Below, piece by piece: positions 15,535 to 24,692 of a stretch of 64,000 nucleotides of DNA. The notes beneath the pieces were generated by a model, which had not been told where the DNA came from, did not search any database, and worked only from the letters and a program-made list of their open reading frames with translations. The position numbers and the translations under genes were made by a program. The stretch is from Qaidamihabitans albus (GTDB lineage Bacteria; Actinomycetota; Actinomycetes; Mycobacteriales; Pseudonocardiaceae), in assembly GCF_016464705.1 (NCBI RefSeq), contig NZ_JAEHOB010000018.1:60444-124443 (forward strand). Reading direction: 5' to 3'. Each line of letters opens with the position of its first letter. Position 1 is the stretch's first letter.

Positions 15535-16533
15535 GTGCCCATCGATCCCGGCCCGGCGCTGCTCAGCGACTGGTCGTTCATCAGCGCCTACGGCATTTAC
15601 ATGCTGGCCGCCCTGCTGGCCGCGGTCGAGTACGCGCTCGGGCGCTATCCGATCCGGCGCAGCGCCCCCGTCCCCCAGCTGGTCGCGCCGGGTGCCGCGG
15701 CTACGGCCCAGAACACCGAGAACGGGCACCCGGGGTTTCGCGGCCGCACGCTGCCGGACAGGTGCGGCCGGCTCGCTGTGTCACTGACGGTGCTCGGCGC
15801 CGTGCTGCACTTCGCGTCGGTGGTCCTGCGCGGGCTGGCGGCGTCGAGGGTGCCGTGGGGCAACATGTACGAGTACATCTCGATGGTGGGCTTGGCGGCC
15901 GTCGTCGGCTGGCTATACATGCTGCGCAGGCATCCGGTGCGCAACGCCGCCGTGTTCGTGCTGCTGCCCATCGCCATGCTGCTGTTCGTCGCCGGGAACC
16001 TGCTCTACACCCAGGCGGCGCCGGTGCAGCCGAGCCTGCGGTCCTACTGGATCGTCGTCCATGTCGCCGCCGCGATCATGGCCAGCGGCGTGTTCCTGGT
16101 CTCCGGCATCGCCAGCGGCCTGCACCTGCTCAGCACGAGGCACGCCGAGTTATCGGCTCCGGCTGACGGGCACGCCGGGGCCGAGGCCCCGGCCCCGGTG
16201 CGGCGGAGCCGCCTGCCCTCGCCGGAGCTCCTGGACAGGCTGGCCTACCGGACCGGGGTTTTCGGCTTCGTCACGATGACCTTCGCGATCATCACCGGCG
16301 CCGTCTGGGCCGAGGCGGCCTGGGGCCGCTACTGGGGCTGGGACCCGAAGGAGACCGCGGCGTTCGTCTCCTGGGTCTGCTACGCCGCCTACCTGCATGC
16401 CCGGGCGACGTCGGGCTGGCGGAAGCGCCGCGCCGCCTGGGTGAATATCGTCGGGCTGGCAGCGGTCCTGTTCAACCTGTTCTTCATCAACCTGGTGGTT
16501 TCGGGGCTGCACTCCTACGCCGGACTGGACTGA
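15535..16533 (+). CDS. ccsB: Cytochrome c biogenesis protein CcsB/CcsA-type
   Basis: A 332-residue multi-pass protein with the haem-handling signature WGWDPKE near residue 267 and flanking helices (MYEYISMVGLAAV, VHVAAAIMASGVFL). CcsA/CcsB-type proteins work with ResB to deliver and ligate haem to apocytochrome c outside the membrane. GGAGGTG lies 7 bases before GTG 15535. ResB and CcdA, usually adjacent, are not here, so this copy stands alone. Confidence 0.85.
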   Translation: MPIDPGPALLSDWSFISAYGIYMLAALLAAVEYALGRYPIRRSAPVPQLVAPGAAATAQNTENGHPGFRGRTLPDRCGRLAVSLTVLGAVLHFASVVLRGLAASRVPWGNMYEYISMVGLAAVVGWLYMLRRHPVRNAAVFVLLPIAMLLFVAGNLLYTQAAPVQPSLRSYWIVVHVAAAIMASGVFLVSGIASGLHLLSTRHAELSAPADGHAGAEAPAPVRRSRLPSPELLDRLAYRTGVFGFVTMTFAIITGAVWAEAAWGRYWGWDPKETAAFVSWVCYAAYLHARATSGWRKRRAAWVNIVGLAAVLFNLFFINLVVSGLHSYAGLD

Positions 16534-16546
16534 CCGCGTCCGCGCC

Positions 16547-17056
16547 TCAACCGGCCTGGTCGGCGGCGACTCGCTTCACGTAGCGGTGCGCGGCGACGTC
16601 GACCGGCCCGGTGGCGCTCGATGCCCGGTAGTCGAAGAGCCCCTCGTCGGTCCATCCGTTCCGCCGGTAGAACCTGCGGGCTCGTTCGTTGCCAGCGACG
16701 ACGGCGAGCCATGCCTGCCCGTGCCCCTTCGCCGCGACGAGGCGTTCCGCCTCGGCGAGCAGGGCGGCCGCCACACCGGTCCCGCGGTGCCGGGCCGAGA
16801 CGTAGACCTGTTCCACCTCGTCGGTCACCACCATCACGAATCCGGCCACGGCCCCGCCGGCGACCGCCACCACCGTGTCGTCCACCCGTTGCGCCGCCCG
16901 CGACGCGAACGACTCCGGCGTCCGCACGGCGAGCAACTCGTCGGAGACGTGGCCGAGATGGCCGTCCCGCCATCCGTCGTGCCAGATCGTGGCGACCTCG
17001 CTCGCGTCGGCCGGGCGCGCGGGGCGCAGCGTCACGTTCTGATCGTCGGCCGGCAT
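16547..17056 (-). CDS. GNAT-family N-acetyltransferase
   Basis: 169 residues with the acetyl-CoA loop RHRGTGVAAALLAEAERLV and the C-terminal NERARRFYRRNGW block of GNAT enzymes. The substrate cannot be deduced. ATG 17056 is the start of homology (DQNVTLRPARPAD). It is convergent with ccsB (13-base gap). Confidence 0.8.
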   Translation of the reverse strand: MPADDQNVTLRPARPADASEVATIWHDGWRDGHLGHVSDELLAVRTPESFASRAAQRVDDTVVAVAGGAVAGFVMVVTDEVEQVYVSARHRGTGVAAALLAEAERLVAAKGHGQAWLAVVAGNERARRFYRRNGWTDEGLFDYRASSATGPVDVAAHRYVKRVAADQAG

Positions 17057-17085
17057 GCCGCCGAGGATAGCGTGCCGGCAGAGGC

Positions 17086-17142
17086 TCGTGAGTGCGGACA
17101 CGAGTTAGAACTCGTGTCCCCACTCACGAGCGGTGACCAGGC
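17086..17142. repeat. Dispersed palindromic element, copy 3
   Basis: The most symmetrical copy: 22-base arms starting CTCGTGAGTG at 17085, one mismatch, two-base centre within GTTAGAAC, arms ending at 17130. The tag GGTGACCAGG follows. It lies between the tetR stop (17157) and the GNAT start. Confidence 0.85.
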
Positions 17143-17156
17143 GACGGCAACTGGCC

Positions 17157-17840
17157 TTACAGCGGGAACGGCTGGTCGGGGTCGACGCTGACACCTGCGG
17201 AGCGCAGGACGTGATCGAGGGTCCCCCAGACCCAGCTGGCGAGGTAGTCGGCGAGCTCCTCCTCGGTCAGCGAACCGGGCTCGCTCAGCCACCGGCCGGT
17301 CGCGGACTCCACGAAACCGACCAGCCCGAAGGCGATCGGCTCCGCGATGCGCCGATCCAGGTCGAAGGCCGCGAGGTAGCCGCCCAGCAGGGCGCTGAGC
17401 TGCGTACCGAGGGTCGTCTTGATGTCGGCGACGACGTCCTGACGCCCCCCGGCTCCGGCGATCGCCCGCTGGGTGACGTACCGGTACAGGTTCGCGTGCT
17501 CGGCGAGCCAGCGTACGAGCGTGCGCACGGCCTGGTCGATCATCCGCGCCGGCGCGCCGCCGGGCCTGCTCAGCAGGGGCGCCATCTCCGCGACGATGAG
17601 CTCCGCGGCCCGCCGGCCGACCGCGCGATGCAGCTCCTCCGCGTCCCGGAAGTGCCGGTAGAGCTGGGGGCGGGCGACTCCCGCGCGGGCCGCGATCTGC
17701 TCGGTGGACACGGCAGGCCCGTACTCGCCGATGGCGGCGATGGCCGCCTCCACGAACTCGGCCCGCCGTTTGGTGCGCTGGCCCGTCCACCGGGCGGCGC
17801 GCCTGTCCGGAGGCCTCGTCGTCGAACCTTGATCGGGCAC
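17157..17840 (-). CDS. TetR-family regulator
   Basis: 227 residues. FVEAAIAAIGEYGPAVSTEQIAARAGVARPQLYRHFRDAEEL is the TetR DNA-binding domain (landmarks TEQIAARAGV and QLYRHF). The C-terminal ~150 residues form the ligand domain. The GTG at 17840 follows a GGGGGA stretch closely. It is divergent from the AurF/FprB unit, whose promoter region carries a matching dyad. Confidence 0.85.
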   Translation of the reverse strand: MPDQGSTTRPPDRRAARWTGQRTKRRAEFVEAAIAAIGEYGPAVSTEQIAARAGVARPQLYRHFRDAEELHRAVGRRAAELIVAEMAPLLSRPGGAPARMIDQAVRTLVRWLAEHANLYRYVTQRAIAGAGGRQDVVADIKTTLGTQLSALLGGYLAAFDLDRRIAEPIAFGLVGFVESATGRWLSEPGSLTEEELADYLASWVWGTLDHVLRSAGVSVDPDQPFPL

Positions 17841-17963
17841 TCCCCCAGCGTACGACCGCCCGGACACCCGCCCGCACACCACTCGCTACCGCCGGTCGCC
17901 CGGCCGGGTACGCCGAGTGCTCGAACGTACAGCCGCCCGATCTATGTGATACATTCGTGTAGC

Positions 17964-17980
17964 TGTTACTTCGAGTAACA
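17964..17980. promoter_or_regulatory. TetR-type operator upstream of the diiron oxygenase
   Basis: TGTTACT - TCG - AGTAACA, perfect 7-base arms, 36 bases before the ATG at 18016. The likely target of the divergent TetR protein. Confidence 0.6.
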
Positions 17981-18015
17981 CCAACGGAGCCGCACCGCAC
18001 GGAGGTACCGACATC

Positions 18016-18927
18016 ATGACCAGTTCCGCGGCGGATCACCGCCAGCGCACGAGCCCGGACGAGGACGTCTCGCGGCGCCTGCTGGACTCGGCCGCGATGT
18101 TGTCCTACGACCCCGCGACCGAGGTCGACTGGGAGGCGCCGCTCCCACCGGAGCTGTACGGCCTCAACCCCGAGTGGAGCACCCTCTACGGGACGCCGCT
18201 CTGGGACCAGATGACCGAGGAACAGCGGGTCGCCCTCACCAGGCACGAGGTGTGCTCGATCATGAGCACCGGCATCTGGTTCGAGATGATCCTGCAGCAG
18301 ATGGTCCTGCGCGACCAGTACGTCAAGGACCCGGCGAACCCGGAGTTCCAGTTCGCGCTGACCGAGATCGCGGACGAGTGCCGGCATTCGATCATGTTCG
18401 CCCGGGCGTGCGAGAAGATGGGCGTGCCCGCTTACTTCCCCCGGCGGGGCACCGTCGAGCTCGGCCGCATGTTCAAGACCGTCGCCTCCGCGGAAGTCGC
18501 CTACGGTGGCATCCTCGTCGCCGAAGAGGTTCTCGACGTGATGCAGCGGGACTGGATGCGCGGCGAGAAGGTGCTGCCGATCGTGCGGACGACCAGCAAG
18601 ATCCACGTCGTCGAGGAGTCACGGCACATGAAGTTCGCGCGACAGGAGATCCGCGAGCGGATGGCCGGGGCCGGCGCCGCCCGCAGGCACACGAGCAGCA
18701 TCGCCGTGGCGGCCGGTGCGTACTTCATCATCAAGAACCTGGTCAACCACGGCGTCTACGCGGCCGTGGGGCTGGACACCGAGCGCGCGCTCGACGAGGT
18801 GCGCCGCAACGAGCACCACAAGGCGATGGTGAGGTCCAGCTGCGCGCACCTGATGGACTTCCTCGCCCAGTCCGGGCTGCTGACGAAACCGGCGATCGCC
18901 ATCTACAAGCGCGTCAACATGCTCTGA
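18016..18927 (+). CDS. AurF-like diiron oxygenase
   Basis: 303 residues. The iron-ligand motifs of the AurF/p-aminobenzoate N-oxygenase family are visible: TRHEVCSIMSTGIWFE, EIADECRHSIMFARACEKMG, VAEEVLDV and VEESRHMKFARQEI. Such enzymes oxygenate amines or alkyl/aryl groups with electrons from a ferredoxin or reductase. GGAGG is 9 bases before the ATG. It is followed after 40 bases by an FprB-type reductase and preceded by a TetR regulator with an operator, so the two enzymes look like one inducible system. The substrate is unknown. Confidence 0.85.
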   Translation: MTSSAADHRQRTSPDEDVSRRLLDSAAMLSYDPATEVDWEAPLPPELYGLNPEWSTLYGTPLWDQMTEEQRVALTRHEVCSIMSTGIWFEMILQQMVLRDQYVKDPANPEFQFALTEIADECRHSIMFARACEKMGVPAYFPRRGTVELGRMFKTVASAEVAYGGILVAEEVLDVMQRDWMRGEKVLPIVRTTSKIHVVEESRHMKFARQEIRERMAGAGAARRHTSSIAVAAGAYFIIKNLVNHGVYAAVGLDTERALDEVRRNEHHKAMVRSSCAHLMDFLAQSGLLTKPAIAIYKRVNML

Positions 18928-18967
18928 GTGCCCGTCCGGCACCCGACCACGAGGACAGGCACGGACC

Positions 18968-20599
18968 ATGGCCTTCGCGATAACCCAGACCTGCTGCAAC
19001 GACGCGTCGTGCGTGTCGGTCTGCCCGGTCAACTGCATCCACCCGACTCCGGACGACCCGGACTTCGGCAGCACCGACATGCTCTATGTCGATCCGCAGG
19101 CCTGTATCGACTGCGGCGCCTGCGCCGACGCGTGCCCGGTGGACGCGATCTTCCCGGTGGACCGGCTGGTGGGGCCGGACAGTGTCTACGCCGACCTCAA
19201 CCGGCAGTACTACGAGACGCGCCCTGCCGATCACACGTGGGGCGAGCCGCGGTATCCCCGTTCGGTGCCCGGGGACGTGGGCCCGCTCCGGATCGCCATC
19301 GTCGGCACGGGTCCGGCGGCGTGCTACACGGCCCAGTCGCTGCTGCGCTCCACCAGCGCGGAGGTGACGATGCTCGACCGGATGCCGGTGCCGGGCGGCC
19401 TCGTGCGCTTCGGCGTCGCGCCGGACCATCCCTCGACGAAGAAGGTCGGCGACAGCTTCTCCGCGCTGTACCGGCATCCCCGGCTGACGCTGCATCTCAA
19501 CGTCGATGTCGGCAGGGACGTGACGCACGAGGAGGTCGCCGCGCACCATCATGCCGTCATCTACGCGGTGGGCGCCGCGAACGACAGGATGCTGGGCATT
19601 CCAGGGGAGGACATGGCGGGCAGCATCTCGGCGACGGAGTTCGTCGGCTGGTACAACTCCCACCCCGACATCCCGGCGACCGCGATCGACCTGTCCGCCG
19701 AGCGAGTCGCCGTGATCGGCAACGGAAACGTCGCGCTCGACGTCGCGCGCATCCTCGTCACCGGCCCGGATCGGCTGGCCGGGACCGATATCGCCGACCA
19801 CGCGCTGGCGGCGCTGCGCCGGAGCAGGGTGCGGGAGGTGGTGGTGCTCGGGCGCAGGGGGCCCGAGCACGCCGCCTACACGCGCCCGGAGTTCCTGGCG
19901 CTGCACCAGCTGCCCGGAGTGGACGTGGTCGTCGACGACGATCCGGCGGTCGGGGACACGATCGCCGCCGCGGAACCCGGCTCCAAGGCCGCGCTTCTCG
20001 ACGGGGTGCCCGCCGAGAAGGTGGACTGGGCCGGGCCACCGCCGGAGGGCAGGCGCATCGTGTTCCGCTTCCTGTCCTCCCCGCTCGAGCTCGACGGCGA
20101 CGGCCGCGTCGAGTCCGTCCGGGTGGACCGCGCCGATGAGGCCGACACGATCGCCGCGGGACTGGTGATCCGGTCGATCGGTTATCGCAGTGTCCCGGTC
20201 GCGGGCCTGCCCTTCGACGCGGCGACCGCGACCGTGCCGCACCGGGCCGGGCGGGTGCTCGGCACGGCGGCCGGCGGGCAGGTCGCCGGCACCTACGTGG
20301 TGGGGTGGATCAAACGCGGGCCGTCGGGCGGGATCGGCGCCAACCGCACGTGTTCCGCCGAGACGGTCGACAGCGTCCTCGACGACGCCGCGGCCGGCCG
20401 CCTGCCCGTTCCGGCCGGCACCGGCAAGGACTTCGCCCGGCTGGTCCGCCGGCGCAAGCCCGACACGCTCGGCCGCCGCGAGATGCTGGCGATCGATCGT
20501 GCCGAGCGGCGGCGCGGCCGGGACGCGGGACGGCCCAGGGTCAAGTTCGCCACCGTTGCCGAACTACTGAAGGCGGGACGCCGCCTCGGCGCTCGCTGA
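18968..20599 (+). CDS. fprB: FprB-type ferredoxin-ferredoxin/NADP reductase fusion
   Basis: 543 residues. The N-terminal ~75 are a 7Fe/4Fe-4S ferredoxin domain (CCNDASCVSVCPVNCIHP, CIDCGACADACPVDAI). The rest is an adrenodoxin-reductase-like flavoprotein: FAD loop IVGTGPAACYTAQSLL, VPGGLVRFGVAPDHPS, NADPH loop VIGNGNVALDVARIL, and YVVGWIKRGPSGGIGANR. It passes electrons from NADPH to ferredoxin-type carriers. Its position behind an AurF-like oxygenase makes it the likely reductase for that enzyme, and the desaturase next door could also draw on it. Confidence 0.9.
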   Translation: MAFAITQTCCNDASCVSVCPVNCIHPTPDDPDFGSTDMLYVDPQACIDCGACADACPVDAIFPVDRLVGPDSVYADLNRQYYETRPADHTWGEPRYPRSVPGDVGPLRIAIVGTGPAACYTAQSLLRSTSAEVTMLDRMPVPGGLVRFGVAPDHPSTKKVGDSFSALYRHPRLTLHLNVDVGRDVTHEEVAAHHHAVIYAVGAANDRMLGIPGEDMAGSISATEFVGWYNSHPDIPATAIDLSAERVAVIGNGNVALDVARILVTGPDRLAGTDIADHALAALRRSRVREVVVLGRRGPEHAAYTRPEFLALHQLPGVDVVVDDDPAVGDTIAAAEPGSKAALLDGVPAEKVDWAGPPPEGRRIVFRFLSSPLELDGDGRVESVRVDRADEADTIAAGLVIRSIGYRSVPVAGLPFDAATATVPHRAGRVLGTAAGGQVAGTYVVGWIKRGPSGGIGANRTCSAETVDSVLDDAAAGRLPVPAGTGKDFARLVRRRKPDTLGRREMLAIDRAERRRGRDAGRPRVKFATVAELLKAGRRLGAR

Positions 20600-20612
20600 T
20601 ACCGGGGTGCGG

Positions 20613-21566
20613 TCAGCGGCCCGGGTTCAGCTTGCGAGCGAGTCGCTGCGGTTTGGGCCAGCGCACCTGGCTGACCCAGCCGAGCTTCTCGAACAACCAG
20701 ATGAGCCGGGCGGACATGTCCAGCTGTCCCCGGCGCACGCCGTGCCGGGCACCGGTCGGATCGGCGTGATGGGAGTTGTGCCAGGACTCGCCCATCGACG
20801 CGATGGCGAGCGGCCAGAAGTTGGCCGACTTGTCCCGCGCCGCGTACGGGCGGTCACCGATCATGTGGCACAGCGAGTTCACCGACCACGTCACGTGGTG
20901 CAGGGCGGCGACCCGGACCAGGCTCGCCCAGAAGAACGCGGTCAGCGCGCCCCACCAGGACATCGTGATGAGCCCGCCGAGCACCGCGGGTGCGAGCAGG
21001 GTCAGCGCGCTCAGCACGGGGAACAGGCGGTTGACCCGCTGGATGTCGGTGTCGGCCAGCAGGTCGGGGGCGAAGCGCTTCGCGTTCGTCTGCTCGCGCT
21101 GGAACAGCCAGCCCATATGGGCGAACCAGAAGCCCTTGGCCAGCGCGGCCGGTGTGGTCCCGAACCGCCACGGCGAGTGCGGGTCGCCGTCGCGATCGGC
21201 GTAGGCGTGGTGCCGGCGATGGTCGGCCACCCAGCCGATCACCGGCCCCTGCATGGCCATGCTGCCGGCCACCGCGAGCGCGATCCGCAATCCGCGCTTC
21301 GCCTTGAACGCGCCATGCGTGAAGTAGCGGTGGAAGCCGATCGTCACGCCGAGGCCGGTGAGGAAGTAGAAGCTGACCGCAAGGCCGATGTCGACCCAGC
21401 CGAGGCCCCACCCCCACGCGAACGGGACCGCCGCGATCAGTGCCAGCAGCGGCACGATGGCGAACAGCTTGACGAGGAAGGTCTCGGTACCGCTCTTCTC
21501 GCCCGACAGCATCGGTTCCGCGTCACCGCGGGGCCGGGTGTCCGGGCGTTCCAGTGTTCTTGTCAT
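20613..21566 (-). CDS. Acyl-CoA/acyl-lipid delta-9 desaturase
   Basis: A 317-residue membrane desaturase with the three histidine boxes HRYFTH, HRRHH and HNSHH and four hydrophobic segments. It is of stearoyl-CoA-desaturase (DesA3-like) type. The unusually short cytosolic ends leave no fused cytochrome b5, so an external reductase is needed. GGAGAGAG precedes the ATG. It is convergent with fprB (13 bases apart). Confidence 0.9.
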   Translation of the reverse strand: MTRTLERPDTRPRGDAEPMLSGEKSGTETFLVKLFAIVPLLALIAAVPFAWGWGLGWVDIGLAVSFYFLTGLGVTIGFHRYFTHGAFKAKRGLRIALAVAGSMAMQGPVIGWVADHRRHHAYADRDGDPHSPWRFGTTPAALAKGFWFAHMGWLFQREQTNAKRFAPDLLADTDIQRVNRLFPVLSALTLLAPAVLGGLITMSWWGALTAFFWASLVRVAALHHVTWSVNSLCHMIGDRPYAARDKSANFWPLAIASMGESWHNSHHADPTGARHGVRRGQLDMSARLIWLFEKLGWVSQVRWPKPQRLARKLNPGR

Positions 21567-21684
21567 AGTCGTTCTCTCTCCGGTAACTGACTCGTCGCCG
21601 GGCCTGTCAGTGGAGTGACCCGGTGCGCCGGCGCTAAACCCGGGCCTTCGCCCGATCGGCCGAACGGGGCCGCCAGGGGCTGGA

Positions 21685-21725
21685 GACGGCGACGCCCCGG
21701 CAACGGGTGCCGGGGCGTCGCCGTC
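21685..21725. terminator. Strong terminator of cspA
   Basis: A perfect 18-bp stem (arm begins GACGGCGACGCC) with loop ACGGG, 10 bases beyond the cspA stop on the minus strand. Confidence 0.8.
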
Positions 21726-21734
21726 ACTGACAGG

Positions 21735-21935
21735 TCAGAGAGCGCGCACGCCGCTGGCCTGCGGGCCCTTGTGCCCCTGGGTCAGCTCGAACTCGACGCG
21801 CTGGTCCTCCTCGAGGCTGCGGAAGCCCGAGCCGTCGATCTCGGAGTAGTGCACGAACACGTCGGGGCCGTCCTCGCGGGCGATGAAGCCGAAGCCCTTC
21901 TCCGCGTTGAACCACTTAACGGTGCCTTGCGTCAT
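21735..21935 (-). CDS. Cold-shock protein CspA family
   Basis: 66 residues, a complete cold-shock domain with RNP1 KGFGFI and RNP2 VFVHY, starting [10 protein letters not shown]. It binds single-stranded nucleic acid as an RNA chaperone. The 236 bases upstream are gene-free, consistent with the long leader usual for csp genes. Confidence 0.95.
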   Translation of the reverse strand: MTQGTVKWFNAEKGFGFIAREDGPDVFVHYSEIDGSGFRSLEEDQRVEFELTQGHKGPQASGVRAL

Positions 21936-22171
21936 GAAATTTCCTTACAGTTGCTGAATATCTCCGGAGTGGCGGGTCGCCTGGCTCCTCGGCCGGTTCA
22001 GACGGCTTCTCCAGCTTGTCCTGCAAGAAAGAAGAGACGCCCGCAACATGGTTCCCTGCGAGCGTGCGAGACACGAACACACAAAACTACGACCATCCCG
22101 TATAACCACGGGGACGCGGCCTTCGTTCCCCGGAGGGACGCCATGGTGACGGGCGTCACCACCTCACGCGG

Positions 22172-22549
22172 TCAGGACCTCGGCTGCGCCTGGCTCGACC
22201 GCCGGACCCGGCGCCGTAGCTGGAGGATGCGCGCCACTCCCAGGAGCGCGACCAGCAGCGCCGCGCCGACGGCGGCGAAGAGCAGCGCGACCCCCAGCGG
22301 CACCGCCCCGGAGAACCCGAGGAAGCGCACCGTCACCGAAGCCGTGTTCTGCAGAATGAACACGAGCAGGAAGACAAGCAGCAGCGCGCCGATGATCGCA
22401 CTCGCCCAGATGCCGCTGAGCCGGGTGCGCGTCATCACGTCCCTGTTCCGGTCCTGCTCGGTGGCCCGGTCCTGCTCGGCCGTCTCGGCGGGGCTCTCCC
22501 CCTCGGCACGCGACGGGACCGGCGAGTTGTCATCCGATGAAGTACTCAC
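22172..22549 (-). CDS. LapA-domain (DUF1049) membrane protein
   Basis: 125 residues: an acidic N-terminus rich in Ser/Glu/Asp, then two transmembrane helices with the LapA motif FILQNTASVTVRFLGFSGAVPLGVALL and a basic C-terminal tail. The GTG at 22549 is likely, but the ribosome site is weak. The homologous E. coli protein assists lipopolysaccharide assembly; the role in Gram-positives is unknown. Confidence 0.75.
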   Translation of the reverse strand: MSTSSDDNSPVPSRAEGESPAETAEQDRATEQDRNRDVMTRTRLSGIWASAIIGALLLVFLLVFILQNTASVTVRFLGFSGAVPLGVALLFAAVGAALLVALLGVARILQLRRRVRRSSQAQPRS

Positions 22550-22643
22550 CCGCACATCATCCCCCCGCGCGGGCCTGCTCGCCACGCGAGCAGGCCCGGT
22601 CCCCCCGCGGACCGGCCGATCCACCCGAAAACGGTGGACCGAC

Positions 22644-22669
22644 CGGTGTGGACCGCCCGGTCCACACCG
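22644..22669. promoter_or_regulatory. Operator of tetR-P450 unit
   Basis: CGGTGTGGACC - GCCC - GGTCCACACCG, perfect 11-base arms. A half-site ACGGTGGACC precedes it at 22631-22640. TAGGAT at 22672 could be the -10 of a leaderless transcript starting near GTG 22684. Confidence 0.65.
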
Positions 22670-22683
22670 TTTAGGATGGCCGC

Positions 22684-23316
22684 GTGACCGAGGTACCGGC
22701 AGGAGTCCTGCCACCGTGGCGACGGCAGCGCCTGCTGGAGACGGCGGCAAGGGAGTTCGCCGCGGCCGGGTACCGGCAGGCGTCGTTGAACCGGATCATC
22801 CGCGCGTGCGGGATGAGCAAGAGTTCCTTCTACTACTACATTCCGTCCAAACAGCAGCTGTTCGAACTCGTCGTCGACCACCTCGCCGGCGAGTTCGTCC
22901 GGGAGCTGCGGATACCGGCACCCGAGGACTTCGCGGCCGAGTTCTGGACGAGCGCGAGCCGGCTCCTCGAACGGCTGATGGCGCTGGCCGAACGGGAGCC
23001 GCTGTTCACCGACCTCGGTCGGATGTTCTATCTGCCCGGCGCGCCCGCCGGATCGGACACCGCCGTCGGCACGGCCCTCGCGGCCGCCGAAGGCTGGCTG
23101 GATCGGACACTGGCCGCCGGCCGGGCCGCGGGCGCCGTCCGGGACGACCTGCCCGTGGAGCTGCAGCGGCACGTCACGTTCGCGGTACTGCGTGCATTCG
23201 ACGAATGGACGCTGCGGCACTACCACGAGTTCGCCCCGGAACAGGCCCAGCGTCTCGTCGTGGCCCAGCTCGACACGCTCCGGCGCATGCTCGCCCCGGG
23301 GACCGACGCCGGATGA
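22684..23316 (+). CDS. TetR-family regulator
   Basis: 210 residues. LLETAAREFAAAGYRQASLNRIIRACGMSKSSFYYYIPSKQQLF (landmarks ASLNRIIRACGMSKSS and FYYYIPSK) is the DNA-binding domain. The operator palindrome overlaps its promoter, indicating autoregulation. Its stop touches an upstream start codon of the P450 gene, so regulator, P450 and membrane protein form one unit. Confidence 0.85.
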   Translation: MTEVPAGVLPPWRRQRLLETAAREFAAAGYRQASLNRIIRACGMSKSSFYYYIPSKQQLFELVVDHLAGEFVRELRIPAPEDFAAEFWTSASRLLERLMALAEREPLFTDLGRMFYLPGAPAGSDTAVGTALAAAEGWLDRTLAAGRAAGAVRDDLPVELQRHVTFAVLRAFDEWTLRHYHEFAPEQAQRLVVAQLDTLRRMLAPGTDAG

Positions 23317-23342
23317 CCCCCACCCCAGGAAGGATCGCGGAC

Positions 23343-24653
23343 ATGCCGCTCAGGCGACCGGCCACCAACGGCCTCGCCCGCACGATCAACTATCCCCCGG
23401 CCGAGGCGCTGGCCTGGGCACACCGCAGGCGCGGGCCGGTGGTGCGGCTCGCGGCAGGATCCCGGCGCTTCGCCTACCTGCTCGGGCCGGAGGCCAACCG
23501 GTTCGTCTTCGCCAACGACGACCTCTTCCGCGTCCGGGAGGCCTTCGCGGGCCTGGTGCCGGTCGACGGGCCGACCTCGTTGATCGTGTCCGACGGCGCC
23601 GACCACCGGCGGCGGCGACGCCTGGTGCAGCCCGCCATGCACCACCGGCGGGTCGGCGGCTACCTGCGGATCATGGCCGACAACGCCGACGCGGCGGTCG
23701 GCGGCTGGGCGAGCGGCAAACGGATCGACGCCTACCTGGCATTCCGCGCGGCCATCCGGCGAAGCACCCTGCGGTCGCTGTTCGGTCCGCGCCTGGCCCT
23801 CGCCGCCGACGAGCTCGCGGCGGACCTGCAACCCCTGCTCGACCTGGTGGATCATCTCCCGGACGTGATCACGCTGCACCGCCGCCTGCGCACCCCGCTG
23901 TGGCGCCGGGCCGCGGCGGCGCGCGCACGGGTCGACGCGCGGATCCATGCCGAGATCGGCCGAGCCCGGGCGCACGGAACCGACGCGGACGAGCACGTTC
24001 TGGCCGAGCTGGTGCACGGCCGTACCGGTGACGGCACCGGGCTATCCGACGACGAGGTACGCGACCAGATGGTGACCCTGATCGCCGCCGGTTACGAGAC
24101 GACGAGCGCGGCGATGGCCTGGACCATCTATACCCTGGGCACCCACCCCGAGGCACGAGCACGGGCCCGGCGGGAGGTCACCATCGTGCTCGGCGACCGG
24201 CCGCCGGAGCCCGAGGACCTCAAGCGACTGCCCTACCTGCAGGCCGCCGTCTCGGAGGCGCTGCGCCTGTATCCGCCCGCGGTCCTCTCCGCCCGGCACG
24301 CGGCGGCGGACTTCGAGCTGGCCGGGCAGCACATCCGGGCTGGGACGACCGTCCTCTACAGCCCGTACTTCACCCACCGCAGCGAGCAGGTGTACCCCGG
24401 CGCACGGGACTTCCGCCCCGAACGCTGGCTGACCGCGGACGACGAGCCGCGCCGTCCTCCGCCCCACGAGTACCTTCCCTTCGGTGGCGGCGCGCACCGC
24501 TGCATCGGCTCGACGATGGCGACCACCGAACTGTGCGTCATGCTGGCCCGCCTGCTCGCCCGCCACGACTACCGGATCCCGCCACAACGTCTGTCCGCCA
24601 CCGGCTTCGCCGCGATGCGCCCGAGGCACGGGCTGCTCATCGACATCGCCTGA
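23343..24653 (+). CDS. Cytochrome P450
   Basis: 436 residues. The oxygen-activation helix AAGYETTSAAMAW, the ExxR pair EALRLYPPAV and the haem-Cys loop FGGGAHRCIG (Cys near 387) are all intact. The overall style is that of CYP51/CYP102-like fatty-acid or terpene P450s rather than the short soluble class. I chose ATG 23343 (AGGAAGG 7 bases upstream); an in-frame ATG at 23313 overlaps the tetR stop and remains possible. No ferredoxin gene is adjacent. Confidence 0.85.
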   Translation: MPLRRPATNGLARTINYPPAEALAWAHRRRGPVVRLAAGSRRFAYLLGPEANRFVFANDDLFRVREAFAGLVPVDGPTSLIVSDGADHRRRRRLVQPAMHHRRVGGYLRIMADNADAAVGGWASGKRIDAYLAFRAAIRRSTLRSLFGPRLALAADELAADLQPLLDLVDHLPDVITLHRRLRTPLWRRAAAARARVDARIHAEIGRARAHGTDADEHVLAELVHGRTGDGTGLSDDEVRDQMVTLIAAGYETTSAAMAWTIYTLGTHPEARARARREVTIVLGDRPPEPEDLKRLPYLQAAVSEALRLYPPAVLSARHAAADFELAGQHIRAGTTVLYSPYFTHRSEQVYPGARDFRPERWLTADDEPRRPPPHEYLPFGGGAHRCIGSTMATTELCVMLARLLARHDYRIPPQRLSATGFAAMRPRHGLLIDIA

Positions 24654-24692
24654 ACGCACCCGACCGGCCGCCGCCGTCCGAGAGTTGGAGCC

